Assembly: GCA_028710885.1 (NCBI GenBank)
Contig: JAQTTG010000001.1
Location: 496,001 to 560,000 of the forward strand
Source of the DNA: Sulfuricurvum sp.
GTDB taxonomy: Bacteria > Campylobacterota > Campylobacteria > Campylobacterales > Sulfurimonadaceae
Reading direction: 5' to 3'
Length of the DNA: 64,000 nucleotides
In this document: positions 37,248 through 47,490 of the stretch, piece after piece
Numbering within the stretch: position 1 is the first letter of the stretch
How the letters are laid out: the number at the start of each line of letters is the position of its first letter
Notes under the pieces: model-generated
Databases searched by the model: none
Told to the model about the DNA's origin: nothing
The model's input: only the letters and a program-made list of their open reading frames with translations
Translations under genes and position numbers: made by a program

Positions 37248-38285
37248 ATGCTATTTAATAAACTTATCGGAATGTTTTCAAACGACCTCTCTATTGACTT
37301 AGGAACAGCCAATACTATCGTCATAGCAAAAGGGAGAGGTATTATTATCAATGAGCCCTCCGTTGTTGCCGTCAAAATGGAAAAGTACGGTCAACAACGA
37401 GTACTAGCAGTTGGTCGTGAAGCCAAAGAGATGGTCGGAAAAACTCCGGGCAATATCAAAGCAATCCGTCCTATGAAAGACGGTGTTATCGCCGATTTTG
37501 ACATGACTGAAAAAATGATCCGCAAATTTATCGAAAAAGCGCACGGACGTACTACCCTCATCAGCCCGCGTATTATCATCTGTATCCCTTACGGTTTGAC
37601 TCAAGTAGAACGTAAAGCGGTACGTGAATCGGCGATGAGTGCAGGTGCTCGTGAAGTTTACCTGATTGATGAACCAATGGCAGCTGCTATCGGTGCCGGA
37701 ATCGATATCCGTGAACCTAAGGGGAATATCATCGTTGATATCGGTGGTGGTACAACTGAAATCGGTGTTATCTCTCTCGGCGGTCTTGTGCTTTGCCGCT
37801 CTATCCGTGTTGCCGGAGATAAAATCGATCGTGCTATCATGGATTATGTCAAACGTAAATATAATCTACTCATCGGTGAACGTATCGCAGAAGATATCAA
37901 AATCAATATTGGTACAGCTATGCCGTTGGCACAAGAGCTTAAAATGATTATCAACGGCCGTGATCAGGTAGAAGGTCTTTTGACCTCCATTGAACTCAGC
38001 AGCGAAGATGCTCGCGAAGCGATGCGTGATCCTCTCAAAGAGATACTTGAAGCGGTACGTGACGTACTCGAAAACATGCCTCCGGATTTGGCAGGGGATA
38101 TCGTAAATAATGGACTAATTCTTACCGGAGGGGGAGCATTAATCCGTCAGCTGGATAAATATCTCTCTGAAATTATCAGAATTCCGGTTTATGTTGCAGA
38201 TGAACCTCTATTATGTGTTGCTCGCGGAACCGGACGTGCTTTAGAGGAAATCGATCAACTTCACGAACTGTTCGATAATGAATAA
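37248..38285 (+). CDS. mreB: Rod-shape determining protein MreB
   Basis: The 345-residue protein has the actin-type phosphate-binding motifs: IDLGTANTIV, VVDIGGGTTEIGVI and LTGGGALI. It forms membrane-bound filaments that guide cell-wall synthesis. It overlaps mreC by 8 bp. An AGGAAG site precedes the ATG. Confidence 0.97.
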   Translation: MLFNKLIGMFSNDLSIDLGTANTIVIAKGRGIIINEPSVVAVKMEKYGQQRVLAVGREAKEMVGKTPGNIKAIRPMKDGVIADFDMTEKMIRKFIEKAHGRTTLISPRIIICIPYGLTQVERKAVRESAMSAGAREVYLIDEPMAAAIGAGIDIREPKGNIIVDIGGGTTEIGVISLGGLVLCRSIRVAGDKIDRAIMDYVKRKYNLLIGERIAEDIKINIGTAMPLAQELKMIINGRDQVEGLLTSIELSSEDAREAMRDPLKEILEAVRDVLENMPPDLAGDIVNNGLILTGGGALIRQLDKYLSEIIRIPVYVADEPLLCVARGTGRALEEIDQLHELFDNE

Positions 38286-39039
38286 ACAAAAGTTTTCATT
38301 TTTCCTTTTACTCGCCGCTTTGGTGGGTGGAGCACTCTATTTTACCAATTTTCTCCAATCTCCGATTATTCGGCTCTCCCTTGCATTTAAATCTTCTTAT
38401 CTTCACGCGATAGAAAATATTCAACACGGTATTGATGAGCACTTCAACCAACAAGCAACAATTATCGATTTACGCCGAAAAAATCTTTATTACGAACAAG
38501 AGCTACTCAATCTACATCAAGTAGCTGATGAATATCAAAACATACTCAGAGAAGAAAACAGCTCAATCAAAACCGACGCACATGTTGTACTGGCACGGAC
38601 TCTTTCATATGTTCGCTTCGGAGATACACACCGCGTGTGGATAGAAATGGATCATTTTAATCCAACTCAAGTTTATGGGCTCCTCTATAGAGGTTATGCC
38701 GCCGGTATTGTAGTTGCTAACGATAATCGTCCTATGGCACTACTCAATGGAGATGTGAAAAGTTCCTATGCAGTCAATGTCGGTACCTCCATGGCGCCAG
38801 GAATCGTCAGAGGAAATAACGGACGGCATCTAATAGTTGAATTTATACCTACTTGGATTCCAATATCAGTAGGTGATGAAGTCGTCACTTCCGGTCTGGA
38901 TAAAATATTTTTATCCGGTTTAAAAGTGGGAAAAGTTACTTCAATTACAAGGGCACAAGGATATCAAAGTGCCATCTTAGAACCCTACTTCTATGGTAAA
39001 AATCCTGCTTACTTTCATGTCATAACCAAGGTCAGATAA
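38278..39039 (+). CDS. mreC: Rod-shape determining protein MreC
   Basis: The 253-residue protein has one N-terminal membrane segment (about 5-25), a coiled coil (about 50-95) and the periplasmic MreC beta domain (MALLNGDVKSSYAVNVG, GDEVVTSGLDKIF). It links MreB to the wall synthesis machinery. No mreD follows in this window, which is common in this phylum. Confidence 0.93.
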   Translation: MNKQKFSFFLLLAALVGGALYFTNFLQSPIIRLSLAFKSSYLHAIENIQHGIDEHFNQQATIIDLRRKNLYYEQELLNLHQVADEYQNILREENSSIKTDAHVVLARTLSYVRFGDTHRVWIEMDHFNPTQVYGLLYRGYAAGIVVANDNRPMALLNGDVKSSYAVNVGTSMAPGIVRGNNGRHLIVEFIPTWIPISVGDEVVTSGLDKIFLSGLKVGKVTSITRAQGYQSAILEPYFYGKNPAYFHVITKVR

Positions 39040-39096
39040 TCCGATTTTAAGTGCTTCTCGTCTATAATAATAAAATTTTTATGACGAGGGGTCTCA

Positions 39097-42000
39097 ATGC
39101 CAAAACGCGACGACATCAAAACGATATTACTCATCGGATCAGGCCCGATCGTCATCGGTCAAGCCTGTGAATTTGACTATTCAGGAACACAAGCGGTTAA
39201 AACGCTCAAAGAGCTTGGCTACCGCGTAGTTTTGATTAACTCGAATCCGGCAACGATTATGACTGACCCTGAATTTGCCGATCGTACCTACATCGAACCT
39301 ATCAAACCTGAAATCATTGCTGAAATCATTAAGAAAGAAAAAGTTGATGCGATCCTCCCTACCATGGGTGGACAAACAGCTCTCAATGCTGCGATGAAAA
39401 TGCACGAACTCGGAATGCTTGAGGGGATCGAATTTCTCGGTGCCAACCCTAGCGCAATTAAAAAAGGGGAAGACCGCCAAGCATTCAAAGAGTGTATGGT
39501 TAAAATCGGTATGGACCTTCCGATCTCCCGTTATGCGTACAATATGGATGAAGCGATGGCAGCAGCCGAAGCGATCGGATTCCCGATTATTATCCGTGCA
39601 TCGTATACCCTCGCAGGGGGCGGAAGCGGTGTTGCTTACAACATCGATGAATTTAAACTTCTCGCTCAACGCGGACTCGATGAATCTCCGATTACCGAAA
39701 TTTTGATCGAAGAATCTCTCCTTGGTTGGAAAGAATACGAAATGGAAGTTATCCGTGACCGTAACGATAACTGTATCATCGTCTGTTCCATCGAAAATTT
39801 CGACCCTATGGGAGTTCATACGGGTGACTCGATCACTATCGCCCCTGCCCTCACATTGACTGACAAAGAGTACCAACGTATGCGCGATGCATCGTTTGCA
39901 ATTTTACGTGAAATCGGTGTTGATACCGGTGGATCAAACGTACAATTCTCTGTCAATCCTGAAACCGGACGTATGATCGTCATCGAAATGAACCCGCGTG
40001 TGTCGCGTTCATCCGCTCTCGCATCCAAAGCGACCGGATACCCTATCGCCAAAGTTGCTACACTACTTGCCGTCGGATTTACCCTTGATGAGATAACCAA
40101 CGACATCACCGGAACTCCTGCGGCGTTTGAACCGGTCATCGACTATATCGTTACCAAAGTTCCTCGCTTTACGTTTGAAAAATTCCCTGAAGCGGAGTCA
40201 ACCCTCACCACCAGTATGAAATCGGTCGGTGAAGCGATGGCAATCGGTCGTACTTTCAAAGAGTCAGTTCAAAAAGCTCTATGCTCACTTGAAACGGGTC
40301 TTAGCGGTTTCGATCCGATTGAAGGTGATCTCGAATTCGTGAAACACGAAATTCGCCGTCCGAATAGCGAGCGTATCCTGTACGTCGGGCAAGGGTTCCG
40401 AATGGGACTTTCTAAAGAAGAGATTTTCGAACTCTCTAAAATCGATCCGTGGTTCCTAACCCAAATCGAAGAGATCATTGCCCAAGAGAAAACAATCACT
40501 ACGGCTACACTCACAGATGAACCTCAGCTTCGCCGTCTCAAAACCGAAGGATTCTCGGATAAGATGATCGCTAAATTGATCTCTCAAAACGGCGGAAGTG
40601 CAAAAGAAGGCGATGTTTATAACGCCCGCAAAGCGCTCGCAATCGCGTTTGAATACAACGAAGTTGATACCTGTGCGGCGGAGTTTGGTTCATTGACACC
40701 GTATCTCTACTCGACTACCAATATCACTCGCCTCGGACTTCAAGCTCCGCGTCAAAGCGACAAGAAAAAAGTGATGATCCTCGGCGGAGGACCGAACCGT
40801 ATTGGACAGGGGATCGAGTTTGACTACTGCTGTGTTCATGCCTCATTCGCACTCAAAGAGATGGGAATCGAGACGATCATGGTCAACTGTAACCCTGAAA
40901 CGGTATCTACCGACTATGATACTTCTGACGTTCTTTATTTCGAACCGATCGATTTCGAACATGTCCGCTCTATCGTCGAAGCGGAGCAACCTGATGGAAT
41001 CATCGTCCACTTCGGAGGGCAAACACCTCTTAAACTGGCAAACGGCCTTCATGCCATCGGTGCAAAGATTGCGGGAACCTCGGCAGAAGTGATTGATTTG
41101 GCGGAAAACCGTGAAAAATTTTCTGCATTCGTCGTAGAGCAAGGGCTAAAACAACCTGAAAATGGTCTCTCAATGACCAAAGAGGGGGCATTTGAGATCG
41201 CTAATAGACTTGGATACCCTGTTCTTGTACGTCCATCATACGTTTTGGGTGGACGTGCGATGCGTATCGTCTACAATGACGATGAGCTCCGTACCTATAT
41301 GGACGTTGCCGTATCGGTGAGCAATGATTCTCCGGTTCTTGTCGATAAATTTCTCGATCAAGCTATCGAATTGGATGTTGATGCGATCAGCGACGGTACC
41401 GAAGTTTATATCGGCTCTGTCATGCAGCATATCGAAGAGGCGGGAATTCACTCAGGAGACAGCGCATGTTCACTTCCACCTGTAAGTTTGAGTGCTGATC
41501 TTCAGGCTCAAGTGGAGCAACAAACTAAAAAAATTGCATTGGGTCTGGGAGTTATCGGATTGCTCAATATCCAATATGCGATCTATCAAAACGAGGTCTA
41601 TCTCATCGAGGTTAATCCGCGCGCATCTCGTACTGTTCCATTTGTATCGAAAGCAACCGGTATGCCGTTAGCAAAAGTCGCAACTCGTGTTATGCTCGGC
41701 GACAGCTTACGCAATGCACTTGCTTTCTATGACAACTACAATATCGTGATGGAAGGCGATGGCTTACTCAAACCACGCCTAAAAGGACACGTAGCAATCA
41801 AAGAGGCCGTCTTCCCGTTTAACAAACTCTATGGTGCTGATTTAGTCCTTTCCCCTGAGATGAAATCGACCGGTGAAGTTATGGGAATCAGTGCCAACTT
41901 CGGTATCAGTTTTGCAAAAAGCCAGCTTGCGGCAGGAAATAAAATACCGACATCAGGGACTTGTTTCCTCTCTTTTATCGAAATGGATAAAGTCCATGCA

Positions 42001-42354
42001 GCTGAAATCGCACTTGGTCTTCATAACCAAGGCTTCAAGCTTGTTGCTACTCGCGGTACTCAAAAAGCTATCGAAGCAGCTGGTATTCCATGTGAAGTAG
42101 TTCTAAAAATTTCTGAGGGACGACCAAACATTGAAGATATCATGAAAAATGGTGATATATCTCTTGCCATCAATACTTCAGACAATAAAACATCGAAAAA
42201 AGATGCCGAGCAAATTCGTCAAATCGTTTTGCGCATGGGTATCCCTTATTTTACAACGCTTAGTGCGGCGCGTGCTGCCATTGAAGCAATGGGACATATG
42301 AATGATGATACGTGGATGACACCAGGTGCATTACAAGATTATCTACGCTCATAA
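39097..42354 (+). CDS. carB: Carbamoyl-phosphate synthase large subunit
   Basis: The 1085-residue protein has the two homologous halves, each with an ATP-grasp domain ([36 protein letters not shown]), and a C-terminal MGS-like regulatory domain ([17 protein letters not shown]). Length is normal. It makes carbamoyl phosphate for arginine and pyrimidines. TATAAT at about 39063-39068 and a GAGGGG site precede the ATG. carA is not in the window. Confidence 0.97.
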   Translation: MPKRDDIKTILLIGSGPIVIGQACEFDYSGTQAVKTLKELGYRVVLINSNPATIMTDPEFADRTYIEPIKPEIIAEIIKKEKVDAILPTMGGQTALNAAMKMHELGMLEGIEFLGANPSAIKKGEDRQAFKECMVKIGMDLPISRYAYNMDEAMAAAEAIGFPIIIRASYTLAGGGSGVAYNIDEFKLLAQRGLDESPITEILIEESLLGWKEYEMEVIRDRNDNCIIVCSIENFDPMGVHTGDSITIAPALTLTDKEYQRMRDASFAILREIGVDTGGSNVQFSVNPETGRMIVIEMNPRVSRSSALASKATGYPIAKVATLLAVGFTLDEITNDITGTPAAFEPVIDYIVTKVPRFTFEKFPEAESTLTTSMKSVGEAMAIGRTFKESVQKALCSLETGLSGFDPIEGDLEFVKHEIRRPNSERILYVGQGFRMGLSKEEIFELSKIDPWFLTQIEEIIAQEKTITTATLTDEPQLRRLKTEGFSDKMIAKLISQNGGSAKEGDVYNARKALAIAFEYNEVDTCAAEFGSLTPYLYSTTNITRLGLQAPRQSDKKKVMILGGGPNRIGQGIEFDYCCVHASFALKEMGIETIMVNCNPETVSTDYDTSDVLYFEPIDFEHVRSIVEAEQPDGIIVHFGGQTPLKLANGLHAIGAKIAGTSAEVIDLAENREKFSAFVVEQGLKQPENGLSMTKEGAFEIANRLGYPVLVRPSYVLGGRAMRIVYNDDELRTYMDVAVSVSNDSPVLVDKFLDQAIELDVDAISDGTEVYIGSVMQHIEEAGIHSGDSACSLPPVSLSADLQAQVEQQTKKIALGLGVIGLLNIQYAIYQNEVYLIEVNPRASRTVPFVSKATGMPLAKVATRVMLGDSLRNALAFYDNYNIVMEGDGLLKPRLKGHVAIKEAVFPFNKLYGADLVLSPEMKSTGEVMGISANFGISFAKSQLAAGNKIPTSGTCFLSFIEMDKVHAAEIALGLHNQGFKLVATRGTQKAIEAAGIPCEVVLKISEGRPNIEDIMKNGDISLAINTSDNKTSKKDAEQIRQIVLRMGIPYFTTLSAARAAIEAMGHMNDDTWMTPGALQDYLRS

Positions 42355-42357
42355 ACC

Positions 42358-42786
42358 ATGAGAGTATTCCTCGCACAAACCGACACTACTGTCGGTTTTC
42401 TCTCTCAAAATCCCCAACGATTAGAAGAGATAAAAATGCGAAAAGGAAATAAACCTTTTCTAAAAGTCTACTCTGATTTAAAAATTCTTCGCAACGATAT
42501 CCGTATCCCAAACCGATATAAACGACTTATCCGATATGCGCATAAAACGACTTTTGTTGTTAAAAACCAAGCATTTCGATATGTCAACGATCCTCATCAC
42601 TCACGATTGATTCAACCCTACGGATGGCTTTACTCTACATCAGCAAATGAAAGTGGAAAATGTTATGACTCCGATTTTTGTCAATTCATGAGTGATTATG
42701 TCATCGAAGATTTTCGGGGGCTCAGTGAAAAAAATGCATCAAAAATATTTTTACTGACCCAAACACAATTAAAACAACTACGATAG
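42358..42786 (+). CDS. Short Sua5/YciO/YrdC-related protein
   Basis: The 142-residue protein carries part of the YrdC fold: P-F-L-K-V after a K-x-R-x-x-x-K-P segment, and STSAN-E-S-G near residue 102. It is shorter than TsaC/Sua5 (about 185-350) and lacks the full ATP/threonine site, yet similar short forms occur next to carB in relatives, so it is a conserved paralogue and not a fragment. Function is unknown. It starts 3 bp after carB. Confidence 0.75.
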   Translation: MRVFLAQTDTTVGFLSQNPQRLEEIKMRKGNKPFLKVYSDLKILRNDIRIPNRYKRLIRYAHKTTFVVKNQAFRYVNDPHHSRLIQPYGWLYSTSANESGKCYDSDFCQFMSDYVIEDFRGLSEKNASKIFLLTQTQLKQLR

Positions 42787-42796
42787 GAGAATATTT

Positions 42797-43381
42797 ATGA
42801 AGCATTTCACCACAGCAAATACTATTATGACGGGAAGCGTAGGACTATTAGTACTCAGTGTTCTTAGCGGATGTCAAAGTACTCAAGAAGAAAATAACCA
42901 ACAAGCAGAAGGCGAAAATAAATTTCTTGTTGTTGAACAACAACCAAACGGTAAATACGTCGTAATTGAAGAAGCTCCAACGAATGGACCTAGCCATGCG
43001 ATTATCCGCTCAACCGATGCAAATGGAACCGTCACTGAGCGAGTCATGAGCGAAGCGGAGATGAAAGAACTTGCCGATCAAGAATATAAAAAAATGCAAT
43101 CCGGTCAATCAGAATTAAACGCTGAACCGCATAGTGAAGGGATGGGATTAGGGGGAACGATTCTCGCTGCTGCCGGAGGGGCATTATTAGGAAACATGAT
43201 TGGAAATGCTTTAATGAATAATACAAATTTTCGTAAAAATCAAGATGCTTCTAACCGTTCAGCCTATCATCGTTCTGCTAGCGGTTCAGGATTTTCTGGT
43301 GGATCTAACACTCAGAAAAAAAGTTTTTTCGGTAATTCAGGATCTAAAAGCACCACTAGCGGTGGATTTTTCGGAGGATGA
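42797..43381 (+). CDS. UPF0323-type lipoprotein
   Basis: The 194-residue protein has a lipoprotein leader with lipobox LSGC (Cys about 26), then GKYVVIEEAP, the ERVMSEAEMKELADQEYKK stretch, a glycine-rich membrane-like helix (GTILAAAGGALLGNMIGNAL) and a Ser/Gly-rich tail. This fits UPF0323, a family typical of Campylobacterota. Role unknown. It overlaps the next gene by 4 bp. Confidence 0.88.
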   Translation: MKHFTTANTIMTGSVGLLVLSVLSGCQSTQEENNQQAEGENKFLVVEQQPNGKYVVIEEAPTNGPSHAIIRSTDANGTVTERVMSEAEMKELADQEYKKMQSGQSELNAEPHSEGMGLGGTILAAAGGALLGNMIGNALMNNTNFRKNQDASNRSAYHRSASGSGFSGGSNTQKKSFFGNSGSKSTTSGGFFGG

Positions 43382-44562
43382 AAATGGTTAATTTACAAAA
43401 AATAAATCCTATCAGCGACAAAGCTTTAGAAGAGATTGGCTTTAGCTGGCATACCGATAGCGATGAGAGTAAATACGTTGCTGACGAATTAGTACTTGTC
43501 ACCAATCGTGAAGCAGAAGCCTACTATGAAGCGGTCAATGAATTGTATGATATGTTTGCAACTGCAGCACAACATGTCATTGATAATAACCTATTTTTCG
43601 ATTTAGGTATACCATTTAATCTGATTGAAGCTATCAAAAAAAGCTGGGATAACGATGTCCACTGGCACCTTTATGGACGTTTTGATCTAGCTGGCGGAAT
43701 AGGCGGTACACCAATTAAACTTATCGAATTTAATGCTGACACGCCAACAGCACTTTTTGAAACAGCTATTTTACAATGGGCATTACTCAAAGAGAATAAT
43801 TTAGATGAAGAACGACAGTTTAATAATATATATGAAGCAATCAGCGATAATTTTCATCGCCTCATCACCCTATTTGATGATCCTGATACATTTGCATCTA
43901 TATACGATGGGTGGAAAATTCTTTTTAGTTCCATAAGTGGTAATGTAGAAGAAGAACAAACCGTTCGCTTACTGCAACAAATGGCAATAGATGCAGGATT
44001 TGAAACCGGGTTTGAACCACTCGGCGGGGTAAAATTTGATGAAGAAGGGATCTATGACGCTCAAGACACCCCTTATGAATATTGGTTTAAACTCTTTCCA
44101 TGGGAAGATATAGCAATTGAAGAGCCTGAACTTGCAACATTACTCACAACAATTATGAATAACCAAAAAGCAATTATTCTAAACCCAGCCTATACCTTAT
44201 TATTTCAATCCAAAGGAATGATGAAAATACTGTGCGACCTCTTTCCAGATTCACCCTATCTACTAAGAACCTCTTTTGAACCATTAAATGGTATTAACCA
44301 TGTGGAAAAACGGATGTTTGGTCGCGAAGGGGCAAATGTGCGGATCATTGATGCATTAGGTGATGCAATAGAAGCCAATGACGGTCCATACGGTAATTTT
44401 AAACCCATCTATCAAGAGTATGTCGAATTTCCGAAAGATGCACAAGGAAACAGCTATCAAGCGGGAGTATTCTTCGCTTATGAAGCATGCGGATTAGGAT
44501 TCCGTCGCGGAGGAAAAATTTTGAATAATATGTCTAAATTTGTAGGGCATATTCTACGATAA
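43378..44562 (+). CDS. Glutathionylspermidine synthase-like ATP-grasp ligase
   Basis: The 394-residue protein matches the C-terminal synthetase domain of Gsp: GRFDLAGGIGGTPIKLIEFNADTPT, then LFPDSPYLLRTSFEP and RREG-like MFGREGANVRI. The amidase domain is absent. It forms an amide bond using ATP, but the true substrate in this phylum may not be glutathione and spermidine. It is coupled to the UPF0323 lipoprotein gene, a pairing seen widely. A terminator follows. Confidence 0.85.
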   Translation: MKMVNLQKINPISDKALEEIGFSWHTDSDESKYVADELVLVTNREAEAYYEAVNELYDMFATAAQHVIDNNLFFDLGIPFNLIEAIKKSWDNDVHWHLYGRFDLAGGIGGTPIKLIEFNADTPTALFETAILQWALLKENNLDEERQFNNIYEAISDNFHRLITLFDDPDTFASIYDGWKILFSSISGNVEEEQTVRLLQQMAIDAGFETGFEPLGGVKFDEEGIYDAQDTPYEYWFKLFPWEDIAIEEPELATLLTTIMNNQKAIILNPAYTLLFQSKGMMKILCDLFPDSPYLLRTSFEPLNGINHVEKRMFGREGANVRIIDALGDAIEANDGPYGNFKPIYQEYVEFPKDAQGNSYQAGVFFAYEACGLGFRRGGKILNNMSKFVGHILR

Positions 44563-44578
44563 TCATTTTACAAGTAAA

Positions 44579-44616
44579 ATTACATCGCAATAAATTGTGA
44601 TGTAATATTTTTTATT
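44579..44616 (+). terminator. Intrinsic terminator
   Basis: A 12-bp stem (ATTACATCGCAA / TTGTGATGTAAT, one G-T pair) with a TAAA loop at 44579-44606 is followed by ATTTTTTATT. It ends the UPF0323/Gsp-like transcript and insulates the LuxI-like gene. Confidence 0.85.
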
Positions 44617-44627
44617 AATACTTTTAA

Positions 44628-44665
44628 TTTCAGCATTCATTAATCACATATTGACTATCTTTAGT
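44628..44665 (+). promoter_or_regulatory. Shared upstream element, copy 1 (LuxI-like gene)
   Basis: TTTCAGCA (44628-44635), TTAA inside the spacer, and TTGACTATCTTT (44651-44662) followed one base later by GT occur here with a 15-bp spacing between the two blocks. The same element with the same spacing lies at 47340-47377. TATCTT may act as the -10 box, which would put the start point about 17 nt before the ATG at 44685 and leave room for its GAGG site. Confidence 0.55.
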
Positions 44666-44684
44666 AAAAAAAATGAGGTCTGTA

Positions 44685-45239
44685 ATGGAATGCAGAGTTG
44701 CATTAACGGAAATAGAAAAAATAGCTATATTGCAACAACGTCATGATGTTTTTATTGAAGAGTTTAATTTTTTTACACAGCGAACCGATAATGCACGAAT
44801 AGAATCAGATAAATATGATGAATACGCTCTTTTACTAGGAGTTTGGGAAAAAAATATTTTAATTGCATCTTGTCGACTCATTCTTCCGGATAACCCTTTA
44901 GGACTGCCAACACTAATGTCAATGCAAATTGATTCTAAAAAATATCTGGTTAAACAAAAAACAGCTGAAATTTCTCGCATTACTGTTGCTTCTACCCAAA
45001 GAGCATTCAAAAAAACAATAAGAATTCTTCAAACTATGCAAAAAGAAATCAATAGAGTTTCTATAGAGCACAATATAGTTCAATGGATTGGAGCAGTTGG
45101 ACCTGCTTTTTTGCGACTTCTTAATCAATCTCGTTTACCATATCACCCTATAGGTCCACTTCAACTACATATTGGAATTGAACGCTATCCTATTGTTCTT
45201 ACACTTCAAGAGTATACTTTTGCATTAAATTCCAAGTAA
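44685..45239 (+). CDS. LuxI-like N-acyltransferase (possible autoinducer synthase)
   Basis: The ATG at 44685 has a GAGG site 6 nt upstream and gives 184 residues; an ATG at 44673 has none. The invariant residues of LuxI-type acyl-homoserine-lactone synthases can be placed: R19 and F23, D42 and D45 (S-D-K-Y-D-E-Y), R64 (ASCRLI), E95 and R98 (AEISRITV), with near-family spacing. The usual Trp is Phe30 or nearby. Related GNAT proteins of exosortase systems share this pattern, so the product is uncertain. No LuxR-type gene is in the window. It faces a GGDEF-EAL gene. Confidence 0.65.
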   Translation: MECRVALTEIEKIAILQQRHDVFIEEFNFFTQRTDNARIESDKYDEYALLLGVWEKNILIASCRLILPDNPLGLPTLMSMQIDSKKYLVKQKTAEISRITVASTQRAFKKTIRILQTMQKEINRVSIEHNIVQWIGAVGPAFLRLLNQSRLPYHPIGPLQLHIGIERYPIVLTLQEYTFALNSK

Positions 45240-45295
45240 TTATTTGTTGTTGACATAAAAAAATATTTATTCTTCTCTTAATAAATCGAATCACC

Positions 45296-47209
45296 TCAAA
45301 GTGAGGCTGGTTTACCCGTAAAATACCCTTGTGAATAATTTACACCCAATTCTTTAATACTATTGAATATCTCTTCATCCGATACAAATTCTGCAATTGT
45401 TTTCGCACCGATTTTTTGTGCAAAATCAATAATCGTTTCTACGATAATATGATGACGAGCATTCCCTGTAATCTCTCGTATAAGAGATCCATCTATCTTA
45501 ATATAATCAACATTTAATTTTAAAATATTTTCAAAATTAGAATATCCTGTACCAAAATCATCAATCGCAATTTTCGCACCCAATGCTTTTACCTTGGCAA
45601 TGAAATGAATCACCTCCTCATAACTCTCTATCCCTTCTGATTCAAGAATCTCAAAAACGACTCGTGATGCGGTCCCTGTTTCAGTAATGGTTTTAATGAT
45701 CTCACTCACGGTCTGAGGATTACGTATATCACTGTCAGAAAGGTTTATTGAAAATTCTTCACTGCGTGTCGAGAATAAAGTACATGCTTGATATATTACT
45801 TCACATGTAATTTGAGGATAAAGTTTAGTCTGCTTTGCGATCGGTAAAAAATCCATAGGTAAAATTATATTATTTTCATCATCAATCATCCGAACTAATG
45901 TTTCATATTTAGCTATTTTCCCACTTTTGATATCTATGATAGGTTGATAAAAGCATATTATACGATGCTCAAAGAGTGCTCGTCGGATATTTGAAGCCAT
46001 GGTTAGATTTGATCGATATTGTTTTTCAATCCCTTCGTACTCATTATAAAATGCTATCTGTTTTTTATTCTCTTTTGCATGATGCAAAGCTATATCAGCA
46101 CGAGTCAGCCCCTTGTCACTGCCAATCGCTACACCAATAGTAACCCTGATGCTCAGACTCTCCTCATTGACTATAAATGTCTTTTCATCTAACAGTTTTA
46201 TTAACATTGACAGACGATGTTCTAAAGTTACTATATCCAATGACTCAAAAAACGTCAAAGCAAATTCATCGCCCCCTAAGCGATAGCATGCACCGGGAGT
46301 AAGTTCATTCAACCATTGAGCAAACAGACCCAATACATCATCACCGATTGCAATTCCAAAAAAATCATTGACCTCTTTAAAATCATCAATATTTACAATG
46401 GCTAAAGCACTAATACCACTTTTTTGTAATCTCTCTTGCAGTCGATAACGATTTGGCAGCCCCGTCAATTGATCCATGTAATATTGATTTTCCAATTCAT
46501 CCGTTTTCTCGTGAACTGCTATTTCCAATGAAGAGTTCATCACTTCCATCTCTTGAAGGTAAACTTGCGTCGTTTCTTGCATCGCTTTAAATGCAGTAAC
46601 TATCTGTTCAATTTCCACACTCCCGTCTTCTTCAAATTGCATTTGATCTCCGGGTTTATAAAAACGGACTTTTTTCGCTATTTTAGTAAGCGGCGAAAGT
46701 AGATAACGCACCCACCATACGGCAAGAAAAAAAAGAATCGCCATACTGATACCGATAACATACATTATTTTATGCAGAGATTGGCGGGTCTCATCAAAAG
46801 CTCGATCACTGTAAGATAACGAAATCGATCCCATCAAACGTCCACTCACAGGTTCCTTGATAGAATGGATAAGTTTAACGGCTTCATGCCCTGAACGCAC
46901 TTTATTAATATAGTGATACAGTACCTTTGAATTTTGATCTAAAACAACCAGATCAACAACATCAGATACCGATACGACAGGATATATTTTTGGTGCTATT
47001 TGATCGTAAAACTTTAGATAAAGGGTAATTTCAAGTGGTTTTTCAATGGTTTGTAGCAATAAGTTTGCTTTTTGTTTTTCGGAGACTGAAATCGTATTTT
47101 CTATGACCAGATTAATTACAAAACCTAACGATACAAATATCAATAAAAAAATAAAAATTAAAGAAGTAACAATTTTATAAGAAAGACGAGGTTTTGGAAA
47201 AAAAGTCAT
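45296..47209 (-). CDS. Membrane GGDEF-EAL protein with periplasmic sensor (YfiN-like layout)
   Basis: From the ATG at 47209 (AAGG 9 nt upstream) the protein is 637 residues; a TTG at 47239 has no site. Two membrane segments (about 10-32 and 140-165) bracket a periplasmic domain of about 105 residues, followed by a HAMP-like linker, GGDEF (RLGGDEF, about 312) and EAL (YETLVR about 436; EILESEG, DDFGTGYSNF, KIDGS). No RxxD inhibitory site precedes GGDEF (P-G-A-C instead), so cyclase activity would not be feedback-inhibited there. The layout plus a divergent YfiR-like gene suggests a YfiN-type switch. Confidence 0.85.
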   Translation of the reverse strand: MTFFPKPRLSYKIVTSLIFIFLLIFVSLGFVINLVIENTISVSEKQKANLLLQTIEKPLEITLYLKFYDQIAPKIYPVVSVSDVVDLVVLDQNSKVLYHYINKVRSGHEAVKLIHSIKEPVSGRLMGSISLSYSDRAFDETRQSLHKIMYVIGISMAILFFLAVWWVRYLLSPLTKIAKKVRFYKPGDQMQFEEDGSVEIEQIVTAFKAMQETTQVYLQEMEVMNSSLEIAVHEKTDELENQYYMDQLTGLPNRYRLQERLQKSGISALAIVNIDDFKEVNDFFGIAIGDDVLGLFAQWLNELTPGACYRLGGDEFALTFFESLDIVTLEHRLSMLIKLLDEKTFIVNEESLSIRVTIGVAIGSDKGLTRADIALHHAKENKKQIAFYNEYEGIEKQYRSNLTMASNIRRALFEHRIICFYQPIIDIKSGKIAKYETLVRMIDDENNIILPMDFLPIAKQTKLYPQITCEVIYQACTLFSTRSEEFSINLSDSDIRNPQTVSEIIKTITETGTASRVVFEILESEGIESYEEVIHFIAKVKALGAKIAIDDFGTGYSNFENILKLNVDYIKIDGSLIREITGNARHHIIVETIIDFAQKIGAKTIAEFVSDEEIFNSIKELGVNYSQGYFTGKPASL

Positions 47210-47266
47210 TAATGAAAACCTTAAAAAATATCTAAACAATCACAAATAATATCATAATTCATATCT

Positions 47267-47301
47267 AAATTCCCAATATAGACACATGATTTTGGGAATT
47301 T
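47267..47301. promoter_or_regulatory. 10-bp perfect inverted repeat in the divergent control region
   Basis: AAATTCCCAA (47267-47276) and TTGGGAATTT (47292-47301) form a perfect inverted repeat with a 15-bp centre. It lies 58-92 bp before the GGDEF-EAL start and 190-224 bp before the receptor start. The arms are centred 25 bp apart, so it could be an operator or a leader hairpin of the GGDEF-EAL transcript. Confidence 0.5.
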
Positions 47302-47339
47302 TATACAAAACTAAAACTAATATTTTTCTTCAAAACATT

Positions 47340-47377
47340 TTTCAGCAACACTTAACGATTTTTTGACTATCTTTCGT
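47340..47377 (+). promoter_or_regulatory. Shared upstream element, copy 2 (TonB receptor gene)
   Basis: TTTCAGCA (47340-47347), TTAA in the spacer and TTGACTATCTTT (47363-47374), then GT one base later, repeat the element at 44628 with the same 15-bp spacing. If TATCTT is the -10 box the leader of the receptor gene would be about 110 nt. Confidence 0.55.
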
Positions 47378-47490
47378 CACACCAATTGAAAAGATGTAAA
47401 GTTCATGCACTCTAAACTTGTATCCTCAGATGTTAAAAAGTATGACATGCCCCTAAAATGTAATAAAAAATTTGTGATGGAACAATCTCA

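Noticed and set aside
42358-42786. Truncated Sua5/TsaC pseudogene
   Set aside because: The frame is intact and coupled to carB, and short forms of this protein are, to my knowledge, normal in this phylum.
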